Assembly: GCF_040907265.1 (NCBI RefSeq)
Contig: NZ_JBFOHP010000002.1
Coordinates: 7,068,001-7,132,000 of the forward strand
Reading direction: 5' to 3'
Source of the DNA: Streptomyces sclerotialus
Lineage (GTDB): Bacteria > Actinomycetota > Actinomycetes > Streptomycetales > Streptomycetaceae
Length of the DNA: 64,000 nucleotides
Positions 41,973 through 50,677 of the stretch are shown in pieces; position 1 is the first letter of the stretch, and every line of letters begins with the position of its first letter. The position numbers were made by a program, and so were the translations under genes. The notes under the pieces are model-generated. The model did not search any database. It was not told where the DNA came from and saw only the letters and a program-made list of their open reading frames with translations.

Positions 41973-43199
41973 ATGCAGAACACCCCCACGCCCGACCGCC
42001 CGGACCCCCTCGACCCGACGACGCTGCTCGACGATCCGTACGCGGCCTACGAGCAGTTGCGCGAGGCCGGCCCGGTGCACCGGATCACCGGGCCCGACGG
42101 GCAGCCCGCCTGGCTCGTCACCCGCTACGCCGACGTCCGCGCCGCGCTGGCCGACCCCCGGCTCAGCCTGGACAAGCGCAACAGCTCGAACGGTTACCGG
42201 GGCTTCTCCCTGCCGCCGGCGCTGGACGCCAACCTGCTGAACATGGACCCGCCGGACCACACCCGCGTCCGCCGCCTGGTCGTCAAGGCCTTCACGCCCG
42301 GCCGTGTCGAGAAGCTGCGCGCCCCCGTGGCGAAGGTCGCGCACGGCCTGCTGGACGCCGTCGAGGCGAAGGGCGCCGCCGACCTCATCGCCGACTTCGC
42401 GGGACCGCTGCCGATCATCGTCATCTGCGATCTGCTGGGCGTGCCGGAGGGCGACCGGCACGACTTCCGCGCCTGGACCGACGCGCTCATCACGCCCGAC
42501 CCGTCCCGGCCCGAGGCGATGAAGGAGGCGATCGGCGCCATGCTGCGCTTCTTCACCGGGCTGATCGCCACCAAGCGTGCCGAGCCGGGCGACGACCTCC
42601 TCTCCGACCTGATCGCCGTGCGCGACGAGCCGGACGCCGACGGCGGTGTGGCGGGGGACCGGCTCAGCGAGGACGAACTGACCTCGCTCGCCTTCCTGAT
42701 CCTCTTCGCGGGCTACGAGAACACCGTCCATCTGATCGGCAACGCCGTCCTCGCGCTGCTCGACCACCCGGACGTGCTGGCGGAGTTGCGCGCCGATCCG
42801 GCCGGAATGCCCGCCGCCGTGGAGGAGTTCGCGCGGTACGACGGGCCGGCGCCGCTGGCGATCCGCCGCTTCCCGGTCGAGGACGTGGAGATCGGCGGCG
42901 TGCGGATTCCGGCCGGGGAGAGCGTGCTGCTCTCGCTGGCGTCCGCCAACCGTGACCCGGAACGGTTCCCCGACGCCGCGAAGCTCGACCCGCACCGCGA
43001 TATTTTCGGCCATCTCGCGCTGGGGCATGGCATCCATTACTGCCTCGGGGCCCCGCTCGCCCGGATGGAGACGCAAACCGCCCTCGACGCCTTGATTCAG
43101 CGGTTTCCCGGGCTCCGTCCCGCCGTGCCGAGGACGGAGTTGCGGTGGCGCCGGACCATCCGTGCGCGTGGCTTGATGTCGCTCCCCGTCGCCTGGTAA
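41973..43199 (+). CDS. Cytochrome P450
   Basis: 408-residue soluble actinobacterial class I P450. I-helix LFAGYENTV (AGxxT form, with the usual His-Glu replaced by Tyr-Glu-Asn), ExxR in EEFARY, and haem loop FGHLALGHGIHYCLGAPLARME with the Cys ligand. Such enzymes hydroxylate secondary metabolites or xenobiotics with electrons from a ferredoxin; no ferredoxin gene is adjacent. Start ATG 41973 with AAGG upstream. It follows the EspR-like operon beyond a terminator, so it is probably a separate transcript. Confidence 0.9.
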   Translation: MQNTPTPDRPDPLDPTTLLDDPYAAYEQLREAGPVHRITGPDGQPAWLVTRYADVRAALADPRLSLDKRNSSNGYRGFSLPPALDANLLNMDPPDHTRVRRLVVKAFTPGRVEKLRAPVAKVAHGLLDAVEAKGAADLIADFAGPLPIIVICDLLGVPEGDRHDFRAWTDALITPDPSRPEAMKEAIGAMLRFFTGLIATKRAEPGDDLLSDLIAVRDEPDADGGVAGDRLSEDELTSLAFLILFAGYENTVHLIGNAVLALLDHPDVLAELRADPAGMPAAVEEFARYDGPAPLAIRRFPVEDVEIGGVRIPAGESVLLSLASANRDPERFPDAAKLDPHRDIFGHLALGHGIHYCLGAPLARMETQTALDALIQRFPGLRPAVPRTELRWRRTIRARGLMSLPVAW

Positions 43200-43260
43200 C
43201 AGCGACTCGAACAGGCTTTTCCTGCATAACCGTTCCGGCATGCGGTAGAAAGGTTCTGAG

Positions 43261-43304
43261 CCCGCCCGGTGTGCATCCCCCGTCGCACCGGGCGGGTCTT
43301 CCTT
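43261..43304 (+). terminator. Intrinsic terminator after P450
   Basis: 11-bp perfect stem CCCGCCCGGTG / CACCGGGCGGG with a 14-nt loop, followed by a T-rich TCTTCCTT. Confidence 0.85.
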
Positions 43305-43371
43305 CGCGACGCGTGAGCCGTCTGGCGCATCAGGTACTGCGCGTGACCGCACCTTTCCCTAACGTAGCTGC

Positions 43372-44712
43372 ATGGGAACCGACGCTGTTTCGCACAGGAC
43401 CACCGGCACCCTGACGGCCATAGCCGTGGCGGGCGCCCTCACCGCTCTGCCCGCCCCCGCGCACGCCGCGCCGGCAGCACAGGGCAGGGCACTCCCCGAA
43501 CGTTCCGTCCCCGGTACGGCCACCCGTACGGCGGCCTGGCCCGGACCGGCCCGGGCGGGCACCTTCGCCGCCCGGCCCGCCGCACCGCCGCCCAGTGGCA
43601 TCAGCGCCAAGGCCTGGGCCGTCACCGACGCCGCGACCGGCCGGGTGCTGGCCTCGAAGGAGCCGCACCGCCAACTGGCCCCCGCGAGCACCCTGAAGAC
43701 GCTCTTCGCGCTCACCGTCCTGCCGAAGTTCCCCGCCGGGACGGTCCGCACGGTCACCGCCGAGGACCTCAAGGGCGTGGGCGAGGGCAGCAGTCTCGTC
43801 GGTATCAAGAAGGGGCAGCGCTACAAGGTCGCCGACCTGTGGCGCGGTGTCTTCCTTCGCTCGGGCAACGACGCGGTGCACGTCCTGGCGAACATGAACG
43901 GCGGCTGGCAGGCCACCGCCCAGGAGATGCAGGCCAAGGCCCGCGAGCTCGGTGCCCAGGACACGACCGTGAAGACGCCGGACGGGTACGACGCGGCGGG
44001 CCAGGTCTCCTCGGCGAGCGACCTCTCCCTCTTCGCCCGCAAGGGCCTGGAGAACGCCGACTTCGCGCGGTACTGCGGCACCGTACGGGCCACCTTCCCC
44101 GGCGGCTCCCGCGGTCCGTACGAGATCGTGAACACCAACCGGATGCTGGCCGGCTCGAAAGGTGTGCAGCGCTACCCCGGCATCATCGGCGTCAAGAACG
44201 GTTACACCAGCAAGGCCGGCAACACCCTGATCGCCGCGGCGAAACGGGACGGGCGCACCCTCGTGGTCACCGTCCTCGATCCCGTCAACAAGGAGAACGC
44301 GGTCTACAAGGAGGCCGCCGCACTGCTGGACTGGGGCTTCAAGGAACCCCGAGGCGCCGCAGAGCCGGGCGGAACCACCGAGCCGGGCGGAACCACAGAG
44401 CCTGGAGGCACCACCGATCCTGGAGGCGCCGCCGAGCCGGGCGGAGCCACCGATCCCGGAGGCACCACCGAGCCGGGCGGAGCCACCGATCCCGGAGGCG
44501 CCGCCGAACCGGGCGGAGCCACCAAGCCCGGCGGGGACACCGAGCCGGGCGGAGCCGCTCGGCCCGAGTGGGACGGCCAGCCCGAGTGGGACGCTCAACC
44601 CGAGTGGGGCGCTCAGCCAGGAGACGCTGCCCGGCCCGGAGACGTCCCTGAGCCCGGGGACGTACCGGAGCTCGGAGAGGTGTTCCAGCCCGAAGAGGTC
44701 GTCGTGCCCTGA
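43372..44712 (+). CDS. D-alanyl-D-alanine carboxypeptidase (S11) with repeat tail
   Basis: 446 residues, secreted (signal peptide to about residue 32). The S11 penicillin-binding-protein-type domain has SxxK as STLK (near residue 108), SxN as SGN (LRSGNDA) and, in place of KTG, KNG (GVKNGYTSKAG). This KNG variant is known in some actinobacterial members. It trims the terminal D-Ala of peptidoglycan stems. After residue about 328 comes an 11-unit hexapeptide repeat of the form (A/T)xEPGG, then PEWD and PGDVPE repeats. There is no membrane anchor at the end. ATG 43372. Confidence 0.87.
   Translation: MGTDAVSHRTTGTLTAIAVAGALTALPAPAHAAPAAQGRALPERSVPGTATRTAAWPGPARAGTFAARPAAPPPSGISAKAWAVTDAATGRVLASKEPHRQLAPASTLKTLFALTVLPKFPAGTVRTVTAEDLKGVGEGSSLVGIKKGQRYKVADLWRGVFLRSGNDAVHVLANMNGGWQATAQEMQAKARELGAQDTTVKTPDGYDAAGQVSSASDLSLFARKGLENADFARYCGTVRATFPGGSRGPYEIVNTNRMLAGSKGVQRYPGIIGVKNGYTSKAGNTLIAAAKRDGRTLVVTVLDPVNKENAVYKEAAALLDWGFKEPRGAAEPGGTTEPGGTTEPGGTTDPGGAAEPGGATDPGGTTEPGGATDPGGAAEPGGATKPGGDTEPGGAARPEWDGQPEWDAQPEWGAQPGDAARPGDVPEPGDVPELGEVFQPEEVVVP
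44356..44553 (+). repeat. In-frame 18-bp repeat encoding (A/T)x(E/D)PGG
   Basis: Eleven 18-bp units encoding hexapeptides such as AAEPGG, TTEPGG and ATDPGG at the C-terminus of the carboxypeptidase. Being in multiples of three, copy number can change without breaking the frame. Confidence 0.9.
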
Positions 44713-44725
44713 CGGGCTCCGCCGG

Positions 44726-44756
44726 GCCCGGGAGCCGGCTCGTACGGCTCCCGGGC
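44726..44756. terminator. Bidirectional terminator hairpin
   Basis: Perfect 12-bp stem GCCCGGGAGCCG (44726-44737) / CGGCTCCCGGGC (44745-44756), 7-nt loop, between the convergent carboxypeptidase and DUF309 genes. Confidence 0.85.
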
Positions 44757-44761
44757 GCCGG

Positions 44762-45433
44762 TCAGCGCTGCGGGGCGGCGCGCAGCCGGGGCGCGTGGGC
44801 GGCCGCCGGCACCGGTCCGCGCAGGGACGCGGACAGCGCACCGGCCCAGCGGGTCAGCCCGGCCACGTCGATGCCGTACGGAGCCGAGCCCGCGTACGGC
44901 TCGATGGCGGCGGCGCCGCGGGTCAGCAGCGCGGCGCCGCCCGTGACGTTGCCGCGCGCCGCGTGGGTGAGGCCGACCGCCAGCTGCGCGAGGCCGCGCC
45001 ACAGCTCGCGCTCCTCCGGCGGCCCGGACTTCCAGGCGTCCTCCAGCACTTCGTGCGCGTGGAAGGGCATCCCGTCGTCCAGCAGCCGCTGCGCCTCCGC
45101 CAGCGACTCCGCCGGCTCCCGTACGACGCCCTCCGGCTGCCGGGCGACGCCGGGGGAGCCGTACGGCAGCGGACGGCCCAGACCGTCCCGCGGCCGGGCG
45201 TTGCGCGCCCGCCCCTCGGCGTCCCGGTCCCGGCGCCGGGATGCGTCCGGCGCGCTCGGGGACGCGTCCGGCGCGCTCCGGGGCGCCGCGGCGCCGCCCG
45301 TCTCCTCCGCCGCGTCCGCCGCGCAGTGCGGGCAGGCGGCGGCCGGGTCCTCGCGGATCCGGCCGCACGCGTCGCAGACCCGGTCCAGCCAGCAGGCCGG
45401 GTCGCCGCCTTCGTCGTGGCCCTGTGCGCTCAT
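44762..45433 (-). CDS. DUF309 protein with N-terminal zinc-ribbon-like segment
   Basis: 223 residues. The N-terminal part has CDACGRIREDPAAACPHC (CxxC...CxxC), probably a zinc ribbon, then a low-complexity Arg/Asp/Pro linker. The DUF309 helical domain covers about residues 105-200 (AQRLLDDGMPFHAHEVLEDAWKS... WRGLAQLAVGLTHAARGN). DUF309 function is unknown. The start overlaps the DUF427 stop by one base (TGATG), so the two are co-translated. Confidence 0.82.
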   Translation of the reverse strand: MSAQGHDEGGDPACWLDRVCDACGRIREDPAAACPHCAADAAEETGGAAAPRSAPDASPSAPDASRRRDRDAEGRARNARPRDGLGRPLPYGSPGVARQPEGVVREPAESLAEAQRLLDDGMPFHAHEVLEDAWKSGPPEERELWRGLAQLAVGLTHAARGNVTGGAALLTRGAAAIEPYAGSAPYGIDVAGLTRWAGALSASLRGPVPAAAHAPRLRAAPQR

Positions 45434-45765
45434 CAGCCGTCGACGACCTCGGTCTCGTAGAAGCAGTAGTGGTCCTTGATGTCCGCCACGGCGTCCTTGG
45501 GCTCCGTGTACGCCCACACGGCGTCCTCGGGCCCGTCCGGCAGCGACCAGTAGGACGCGTCGCCCTTGAAGGGACAGTGGGTCCGGGTTCCGGAGGGGAC
45601 GAGGAGGTCGGTACGGACGTCCGCCGGCGGCAGGTAGTACCGGGCCGGGTAGCCGGTCTCGCGGAGCACCAGTGGCCGGGTGCTGTCGGCGAGCACCTGC
45701 CCGCCGTGCACCACGCGCACGTGGTCGGTGCTCCGCTCGACGGTGATGCGGTGGCCTGTGGTCAT
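45433..45765 (-). CDS. DUF427 domain protein
   Basis: 110 residues covering one DUF427 domain: VRVVHGGQVLADSTRPLVLRE, then TGYPARYYLPPADV, HCPFKGDASYW and a C-terminal KDHYCFYETEV. Widespread small single-domain proteins of unknown function. Co-translated with the DUF309 gene. ATG 45765 follows GGGAGGACC. Confidence 0.88.
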   Translation of the reverse strand: MTTGHRITVERSTDHVRVVHGGQVLADSTRPLVLRETGYPARYYLPPADVRTDLLVPSGTRTHCPFKGDASYWSLPDGPEDAVWAYTEPKDAVADIKDHYCFYETEVVDG

Positions 45766-45940
45766 GAGGGTCCTCCCGGGTGAGGAACGGTCCCTCCCAG
45801 GATGTCACCCGGTGCGCGGCGGTGCCGGTCCGGCCGGCGGCACGCCGCGGCGCCGCGAGTTTCGCCGGTCCGTACAACTCTTGTGCCGCATACGGAGTCT
45901 CCTGTCCGACAAACTTCCGTGGACAGCAGGAGAACTTCAC

Positions 45941-47308
45941 GTGCCCAGACGACTCCGTCTCGCGTCGGCCACCGCGGCCGCCGCGGCCCTCACCGCCGGC
46001 CCGGTCATAATGGCGGCGCCCCCCGCGGCTGCTGCCGCCGCCAAGTACGCCGATGACTTCAACGGCGACGGCTACCGGGACTACGCCTACCGGTGGTGGG
46101 GCTCGACCGACGGCGGCGCGGTCAAGGTGGTGTTCGGCACCGCGACCGGCCCCGGCACGAAGACCCAGATCATCGGCCAGGGCAGCAAGGGCGTGCCCGG
46201 CGCGGACGAGGCGGACGACGAGTTCGGCGAGGTCCGCGCCGCCGCGGACTTCGACCGGGACGGCTACGGCGACCTCGCGGTGGCGGCGCCCGGCGAGGAC
46301 GTCGACGGCAAGGAGAACCAGGGGGCCGTCACCATTCTGTGGGGCTCCCGCACCGGCCTGTCCGGCGGCACCTCCGTGGCGAACAAGGACCGGCAGAGCT
46401 GGAGCGCATTCGGGCGGGACCTCGCCACCGGGGACTTCGACGGCGACGGCAGGCCGGACCTGGCCGCGATCAGCGGCGGCAACACGTACGTCTACCGCGG
46501 CGCCGTCACCCGCGGCGGGAAGACGGGGGCGGTGACCGAGCACGACATCGAGGGGGCCGGGTTCACCGCGGACACGCTCACCGCCGGCAAGGTCACCAAG
46601 GACTCGGCCACCGACCTGGTGGTCACCGGGGCCACCGTGACCGCGAGCGGCACCGCGACGGACGCCTGGTTCATCCGGGGCGGCAGCACGCTCCAGCCGG
46701 GCCGCACGCTGCGGATCGACGCCCGCCACTGGGCCTCGGCCCCGTCCGGCGTGATCGCCGACTTCGACAAGGACGGCTACGGCGACATCGCCCTCGGCAA
46801 CCCGGAGGAGAGCGGGTACAAGGGCGCGGTGACCGTCTGGCGGGGCGGCTCCACCGGCCCGGGCACCACCTCCCAGCGCCTCACGCAGGCCACGTCCGGC
46901 GTGGCAGGCACCCCGGAGGCCGACGACTGGTTCGGCGACAGCCTCTCGGCCGCCGACGTCACCGGCGACGGCTGCGCGGACCTGGCCGTCGGCGTACGGG
47001 GCGAGGCGATCGGCACGGTCGGGTACGCCGGCGGCGTCCACCTCTTCAAGGGCGGCAAGGGCGGTCTGACCGGCACCGGCTCCCAGTGGTTCGACCGGGG
47101 GACCAGCGGCGTGCCCGGCGCCGTCCGCATGGACGACGGTTTCGGCGCCGACGTCCGGCTGCGCGACACCGACCGCGACGGTCACGCCGACCTCTTCGTC
47201 AGCGGTACGGAGGGGGCACTCCGGCTGCCGGGCACCGGCAGTGGCCTGACCACTGCCGGCGTCACCCGGCCGGCCGACAACGAGATCGTCGACGGCTTCC
47301 TCCAGTGA
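45941..47308 (+). CDS. Secreted FG-GAP repeat protein
   Basis: 455 residues. Signal peptide to about residue 32 (LRLASATAAAAALTAGPVIM...). The remainder is an integrin-alpha-like beta-propeller with calcium-binding loops DFNGDGYRD, DFDRDGYGD, DFDGDGRPD, DFDKDGYGD, DVTGDGCAD and DTDRDGHAD, each in an FG-GAP/VCBS unit. Extracellular, with a probable adhesion or ligand-binding role; no enzymatic domain is attached. GTG start 45941 with AGCAGGAG upstream. Confidence 0.87.
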   Translation: MPRRLRLASATAAAAALTAGPVIMAAPPAAAAAAKYADDFNGDGYRDYAYRWWGSTDGGAVKVVFGTATGPGTKTQIIGQGSKGVPGADEADDEFGEVRAAADFDRDGYGDLAVAAPGEDVDGKENQGAVTILWGSRTGLSGGTSVANKDRQSWSAFGRDLATGDFDGDGRPDLAAISGGNTYVYRGAVTRGGKTGAVTEHDIEGAGFTADTLTAGKVTKDSATDLVVTGATVTASGTATDAWFIRGGSTLQPGRTLRIDARHWASAPSGVIADFDKDGYGDIALGNPEESGYKGAVTVWRGGSTGPGTTSQRLTQATSGVAGTPEADDWFGDSLSAADVTGDGCADLAVGVRGEAIGTVGYAGGVHLFKGGKGGLTGTGSQWFDRGTSGVPGAVRMDDGFGADVRLRDTDRDGHADLFVSGTEGALRLPGTGSGLTTAGVTRPADNEIVDGFLQ

Positions 47309-47318
47309 GGCGAGGCTG

Positions 47319-47798
47319 CTAGACCTCCCGGATGCCCCGGCCCGCCCACTCCGGGGCGGGTGCGGTCAGGGCCGTGAGACGGTCGCGTACCGCGTCGGGC
47401 AGGGGTGCGGAGCGGCCGGTGGCCTGGTCGACGTGGAGGGCGAAGAGCTCCTCCGTGGCGACCGGGTCACCGGACGGGGTGCCGGATCCGTCGTCGGCGA
47501 ACATCTCGTGCAGGAAGCGGACCTTCTTGGTGTCCGCGCCCAGCACCGTGGTGCGGACGGTGAGGCCGGCGCCGCGGTCGACCTCGTGCAGGTAACGGAC
47601 GTGCGCCTCGACCGTGTAGAGGGAGCAGCCGCTCGCCTCCCGGTACTCCGGGCCGAGGCCGGTCTCCGCCATCAGCGCGTCCGTGGCGTACCCGAAGACG
47701 AGGACGTAGTACGCCTCGCTCAGGTGGCCGTTGTAGTCGATCCACTCGTCCTTGACGGTCTGCCGGAAGAGCGGCAGTGCCCCGGTGGCCGCCGTCAC
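47319..47798 (-). CDS. cdhB: Acyl-CoA thioesterase (betainyl-CoA type)
   Basis: 159-residue hotdog-fold thioesterase with DYNGHLSEAYYVLVF (the DxNxH active-site form of 4HBT thioesterases) and HVRYLHEVDRGAGLTV. GTG start 47798 overlaps the upstream dehydrogenase stop by 4 bp. In the carnitine pathway of Pseudomonas (cdhC-cdhA-cdhB) this enzyme releases glycine betaine from betainyl-CoA. The same three-gene set here supports that role. Confidence 0.78.
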   Translation of the reverse strand: MTAATGALPLFRQTVKDEWIDYNGHLSEAYYVLVFGYATDALMAETGLGPEYREASGCSLYTVEAHVRYLHEVDRGAGLTVRTTVLGADTKKVRFLHEMFADDGSGTPSGDPVATEELFALHVDQATGRSAPLPDAVRDRLTALTAPAPEWAGRGIREV

Positions 47799-48757
47799 TT
47801 GGCGCCGCCGAGCCGGCCGGTGGCGCGCAGGACGTTGATGACGCCCTGGTCGCGCTCGGCCACCAGGTCCGCGTACGTCCGGTCGCCCGCCTCCGCCTCG
47901 CAGCCGTCCACCATCGCGTCGCGCAGCTCGCGGGTCAGCTCGGGGGCCTCCAGGCGGGTCCACGGGGACTTCAGGGACGGGCCGAAGTGGTCGAGCATGT
48001 GGCCCATGCCGCCCTCGCCGCCGGCCAGCGCGAACGTCAGCAGCGGGCCCATGAACGCCCAGCGCAGGCCCGGGCCTTCGGTGATCGAGTCGTCGATGTC
48101 CTGGACCGAGGCCTCGCCGTTGGCGACCATGTGCAGCGCCTCGCGCCACAGGGCCTCCTGGAGGCGGTTGGCGATGAAGCCGGGCAGCTCCCGGTCCATG
48201 GTGATCACGGACTTGCCCGCCACGTCGTAGAAGCGGGAGGCCCACTCGACGGCGGCGCGGTCGGTCTTCTCGCCGCCGACGACCTCGACGAGCGGGATCA
48301 GGTACGGCGGGTTGAAGGGGTGCCCGACGACGAGGCGGCCGTTGTCGGCGGCGTCGGAGTGCATGTCGGACATCGGGTAGCCGGAGGTGGAGGAGGCGAT
48401 GACGACGCCGTCGCGGGTGGCGGCGGTCAGCTCGGCCAGCAGCGAGCGCTTCAGCTCCAGCTTCTCCGGGGCGCTCTCCTGCACGAAGTCGGCGTCGGCG
48501 ACGGCCTCGGCGAGGGTGGGCGCGACGGTGAGGCGGTCCTGCGAGGCGCCCTCGGCGAGGCCTATCTGCTCCAGGGCCGGCCAGGCGGCGGCGACCAGGC
48601 GGCGCAGCTTCTCCTCGGCGTCGTCGGCGGGGTCCCAGGCGGTCACGTCGTAACCGCGGGCGAGGAAGTGGGCGACCCAGCCGCCGCCGATCACGCCGGC
48701 GCCGATGCAGGCGACCTTGCGTACGTCTTCGGGGGCGAGGGGAGGGGTGGCGGTCAT
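47795..48757 (-). CDS. cdhA: L-carnitine dehydrogenase-like 3-hydroxyacyl-CoA dehydrogenase family protein
   Basis: 320-residue NAD-binding dehydrogenase. Rossmann motif CIGAGVIGGGWVAHFLARGYDV, catalytic region GHPFNPPYLIPLVEVVGGE, and Asn in GFIANRLQEALWREALHMV. Length and sequence match L-carnitine 3-dehydrogenase, which oxidises carnitine to 3-dehydrocarnitine, rather than a CoA-substrate enzyme. Second gene of the operon. ATG 48757 behind a GGAG site. Confidence 0.8.
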   Translation of the reverse strand: MTATPPLAPEDVRKVACIGAGVIGGGWVAHFLARGYDVTAWDPADDAEEKLRRLVAAAWPALEQIGLAEGASQDRLTVAPTLAEAVADADFVQESAPEKLELKRSLLAELTAATRDGVVIASSTSGYPMSDMHSDAADNGRLVVGHPFNPPYLIPLVEVVGGEKTDRAAVEWASRFYDVAGKSVITMDRELPGFIANRLQEALWREALHMVANGEASVQDIDDSITEGPGLRWAFMGPLLTFALAGGEGGMGHMLDHFGPSLKSPWTRLEAPELTRELRDAMVDGCEAEAGDRTYADLVAERDQGVINVLRATGRLGGAK

Positions 48758-48785
48758 GCGGGGCTCCAAGGAGGTGGGACGTACG

Positions 48786-49673
48786 TCAGGCGCGGGGCTT
48801 CAGGCCCAGGCGGGCGCGGGCCTGGTCGGGGGTGGCGACCTTGGCGCCGAGCGACTCGGTGATGGTCACGGCGCGCTCGACGAGCTGGCCGTTGGTGGCC
48901 TTCACACCCTTGGCGAGGTACAGGTTGTCCTCCAGGCCGACGCGGACGTTGCCGCCGAGCAGGATGGACTGGGCGACCCACGGCATCTGCATGCGGCCGA
49001 GCGCGAAGCTGGCCCACTGCGCGCCCTCGGGCAGCATGTTGACCATCGACTGCAGCACGCCCGGGTCGGCCGGGGCGCCCCACGGGATGCCCATGCACAG
49101 CTGGAAGATGGTCGGGTCGTCCAGCAGGCCCTCGGCCAGCAGCTGCTTGGCGAACCACAGCTGGCCGGTGTCGAAGATCTCCAGCTCGGGGCGGACGCCC
49201 AGCTCCTGGACGCGCTTGGCGCCCTTGCGCAGCATCTCGGGGGTGGAGATGTAGAGGTTGTCGCCGAAGTTCAGCGAGCCGCAGTCCAGGGTGCAGATGT
49301 CGGGGAGCAGGTCCTCGACGTGCGGCAGCCGGTCCAGGCCGCCGACCAGGTCGGTGCCGGGCTGCGCGCCCTTCTCCAGCGGCTGGTCGGCGTCGAGCAC
49401 CAGGTCGCCGCCCATGCCGGCGGTGAGGTTGATGACGACGTCGGTGCCGGTCTCCTTGATGCGCTCGACGACCTCGGCGTACAGCTTCGGGTCGCGCGAG
49501 GGGTCGCCGGTCTCGGGGTCGCGGACGTGGATGTGCACCACGGCGGCGCCCGCGTCCGCCGCCTCCACGGCGGATCCGGCGATCTGCTCGGGCGTCACGG
49601 GGACGTGCGGGGAGCGGCGTACGGTGTCGCCCGCGCCGGTCAGCGCACAGGTGATGATGACCTCGTCGTTCAT
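48786..49673 (-). CDS. cdhC: BKACE-family beta-keto acid cleavage enzyme (dehydrocarnitine cleavage)
   Basis: 295-residue DUF849/BKACE protein. The Zn site is visible as [10 protein letters not shown] near residue 48 plus the family segments [12 protein letters not shown] and [19 protein letters not shown] enzymes condense a beta-keto acid with acetyl-CoA. In carnitine catabolism dehydrocarnitine plus acetyl-CoA gives betainyl-CoA and acetoacetate. First gene of cdhC-cdhA-cdhB. An operator array lies 30-50 bp upstream. Confidence 0.82.
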   Translation of the reverse strand: MNDEVIITCALTGAGDTVRRSPHVPVTPEQIAGSAVEAADAGAAVVHIHVRDPETGDPSRDPKLYAEVVERIKETGTDVVINLTAGMGGDLVLDADQPLEKGAQPGTDLVGGLDRLPHVEDLLPDICTLDCGSLNFGDNLYISTPEMLRKGAKRVQELGVRPELEIFDTGQLWFAKQLLAEGLLDDPTIFQLCMGIPWGAPADPGVLQSMVNMLPEGAQWASFALGRMQMPWVAQSILLGGNVRVGLEDNLYLAKGVKATNGQLVERAVTITESLGAKVATPDQARARLGLKPRA

Positions 49674-49702
49674 GACGGGAGTCCCTTCTGCGGGTGGTGT
49701 GG

Positions 49703-49723
49703 TGACGTACCGTCAGGTGACGG
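49703..49723. promoter_or_regulatory. TGACG/CGTCA operator array upstream of cdhC
   Basis: TGACG-TAC-CGTCA-GG-TGACGG, giving two overlapping palindromes (TGACG-N3-CGTCA at 49703-49715 and CCGTCA-GG-TGACGG at 49710-49723). It lies between the regulator gene and cdhC, 30 bp from the cdhC start. Likely bound by the regulator encoded next to it. Confidence 0.6.
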
Positions 49724-49810
49724 CGGAGGGGAAGGGAGGGGTGCGCGGGCAGGCGTCGGCCACGCCTGCCCGCGCACGATCGGGGGCGGACGGTCGTCCG
49801 GGGGAGCGCC

Positions 49811-50677
49811 TTACGAGGCGGTCAGCTCGTCCTCCACGAAGGCGGTCAGCGCGGCGTGCATGCTGTCGGGGGTGGTGCTGCCGGGGGCCGTGGCCAGTAC
49901 CTGGGTGGCCAGGCCGTCGATCAGCGCGGTCAGCCGCAGCGCGGTGAACTCCACGTCGACGGGGCGGAAGACGCCCTGCTCGACGCCGCGCCGCACGACG
50001 TCGGCGACGGTGGTCCGCCACTGCCGGTAGTAGTGGTCGTGCAGCCGGCCGACCTCGGTGGAGCGGGCCGCCTGGGCCCACATGTCCAGCCAGACCAGCC
50101 ACTGCCGGCGCTGCTGCTCGGTGCGCGGCGTCTGCAGGGCGATGAGGTGCAGCATCTCCTCGCGCGCGTCGGCGGCCCCGGCCAGTCCCTGGGCGCGGCG
50201 CGCGGTGTCCTCGTCCATGCACCAGCGGACGGCGGCCTCCAGGAGGTCGTCCCGGCCGGGGAAGTGGTAGTGGATCGCGGCCGTGCTCGTCCCGCAGGCC
50301 GCGGCGATGTCGGCGACCCGTACGGAGTGGAAGCCGTGCTCGGCGATCAGCCGGACCGTCTCGCGGACGATCTGCAGCGGCCGGCCGCCCTCGGGGAGCG
50401 CGGCGGGCGCCGCGTCGTCCGCCGGCGGCGCGGGCGTCCCGGCCCGGGAGCCCAGCAGCCAGCCCGCGTCCACCCCGCCGATCTCGGCGATCCGGACGAT
50501 CTCGGCGACGGTGAAGCGGCGGGTCCCGCCGAGGGAGCGGGAGAGCTTCGAGGGGTCCATCACGATCCGCCGGGCGAACTCACGGCGGCTGCATCCGATG
50601 CCGTCGATCACCTTCTTGACGCGGTCCGTGAGGTCGCCGTTCTCGTCGGCGAGCCGGGTGCCGGGGTCTTCCTGCAT
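49811..50677 (-). CDS. XRE-TetR double-HTH fusion regulator
   Basis: 288 residues. The N-terminal XRE-type HTH lies at about residues 14-75 (RVKKVIDGIGCSRREFARRI, DPSKLSRSLGG, VAEIVRIAEIGGVDAGWLLG). An Ala/Pro linker follows, then a complete TetR HTH at about 100-150 (IVRETVRLIAEHGFHSVRVADIAAACGTSTAAIHYHF) and a BetI-like C-terminal ligand domain. Placed upstream of the carnitine operon on the same strand, it likely senses carnitine, betaine or a CoA intermediate. ATG 50677. Confidence 0.82.
   Translation of the reverse strand: MQEDPGTRLADENGDLTDRVKKVIDGIGCSRREFARRIVMDPSKLSRSLGGTRRFTVAEIVRIAEIGGVDAGWLLGSRAGTPAPPADDAAPAALPEGGRPLQIVRETVRLIAEHGFHSVRVADIAAACGTSTAAIHYHFPGRDDLLEAAVRWCMDEDTARRAQGLAGAADAREEMLHLIALQTPRTEQQRRQWLVWLDMWAQAARSTEVGRLHDHYYRQWRTTVADVVRRGVEQGVFRPVDVEFTALRLTALIDGLATQVLATAPGSTTPDSMHAALTAFVEDELTAS

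Noticed and set aside
44762..47185. An 807-codon minus-strand frame over the FG-GAP gene
   Set aside because: Only the last 224 codons (from 45433) match a family (DUF309). The rest is antisense to a clear secreted propeller protein.
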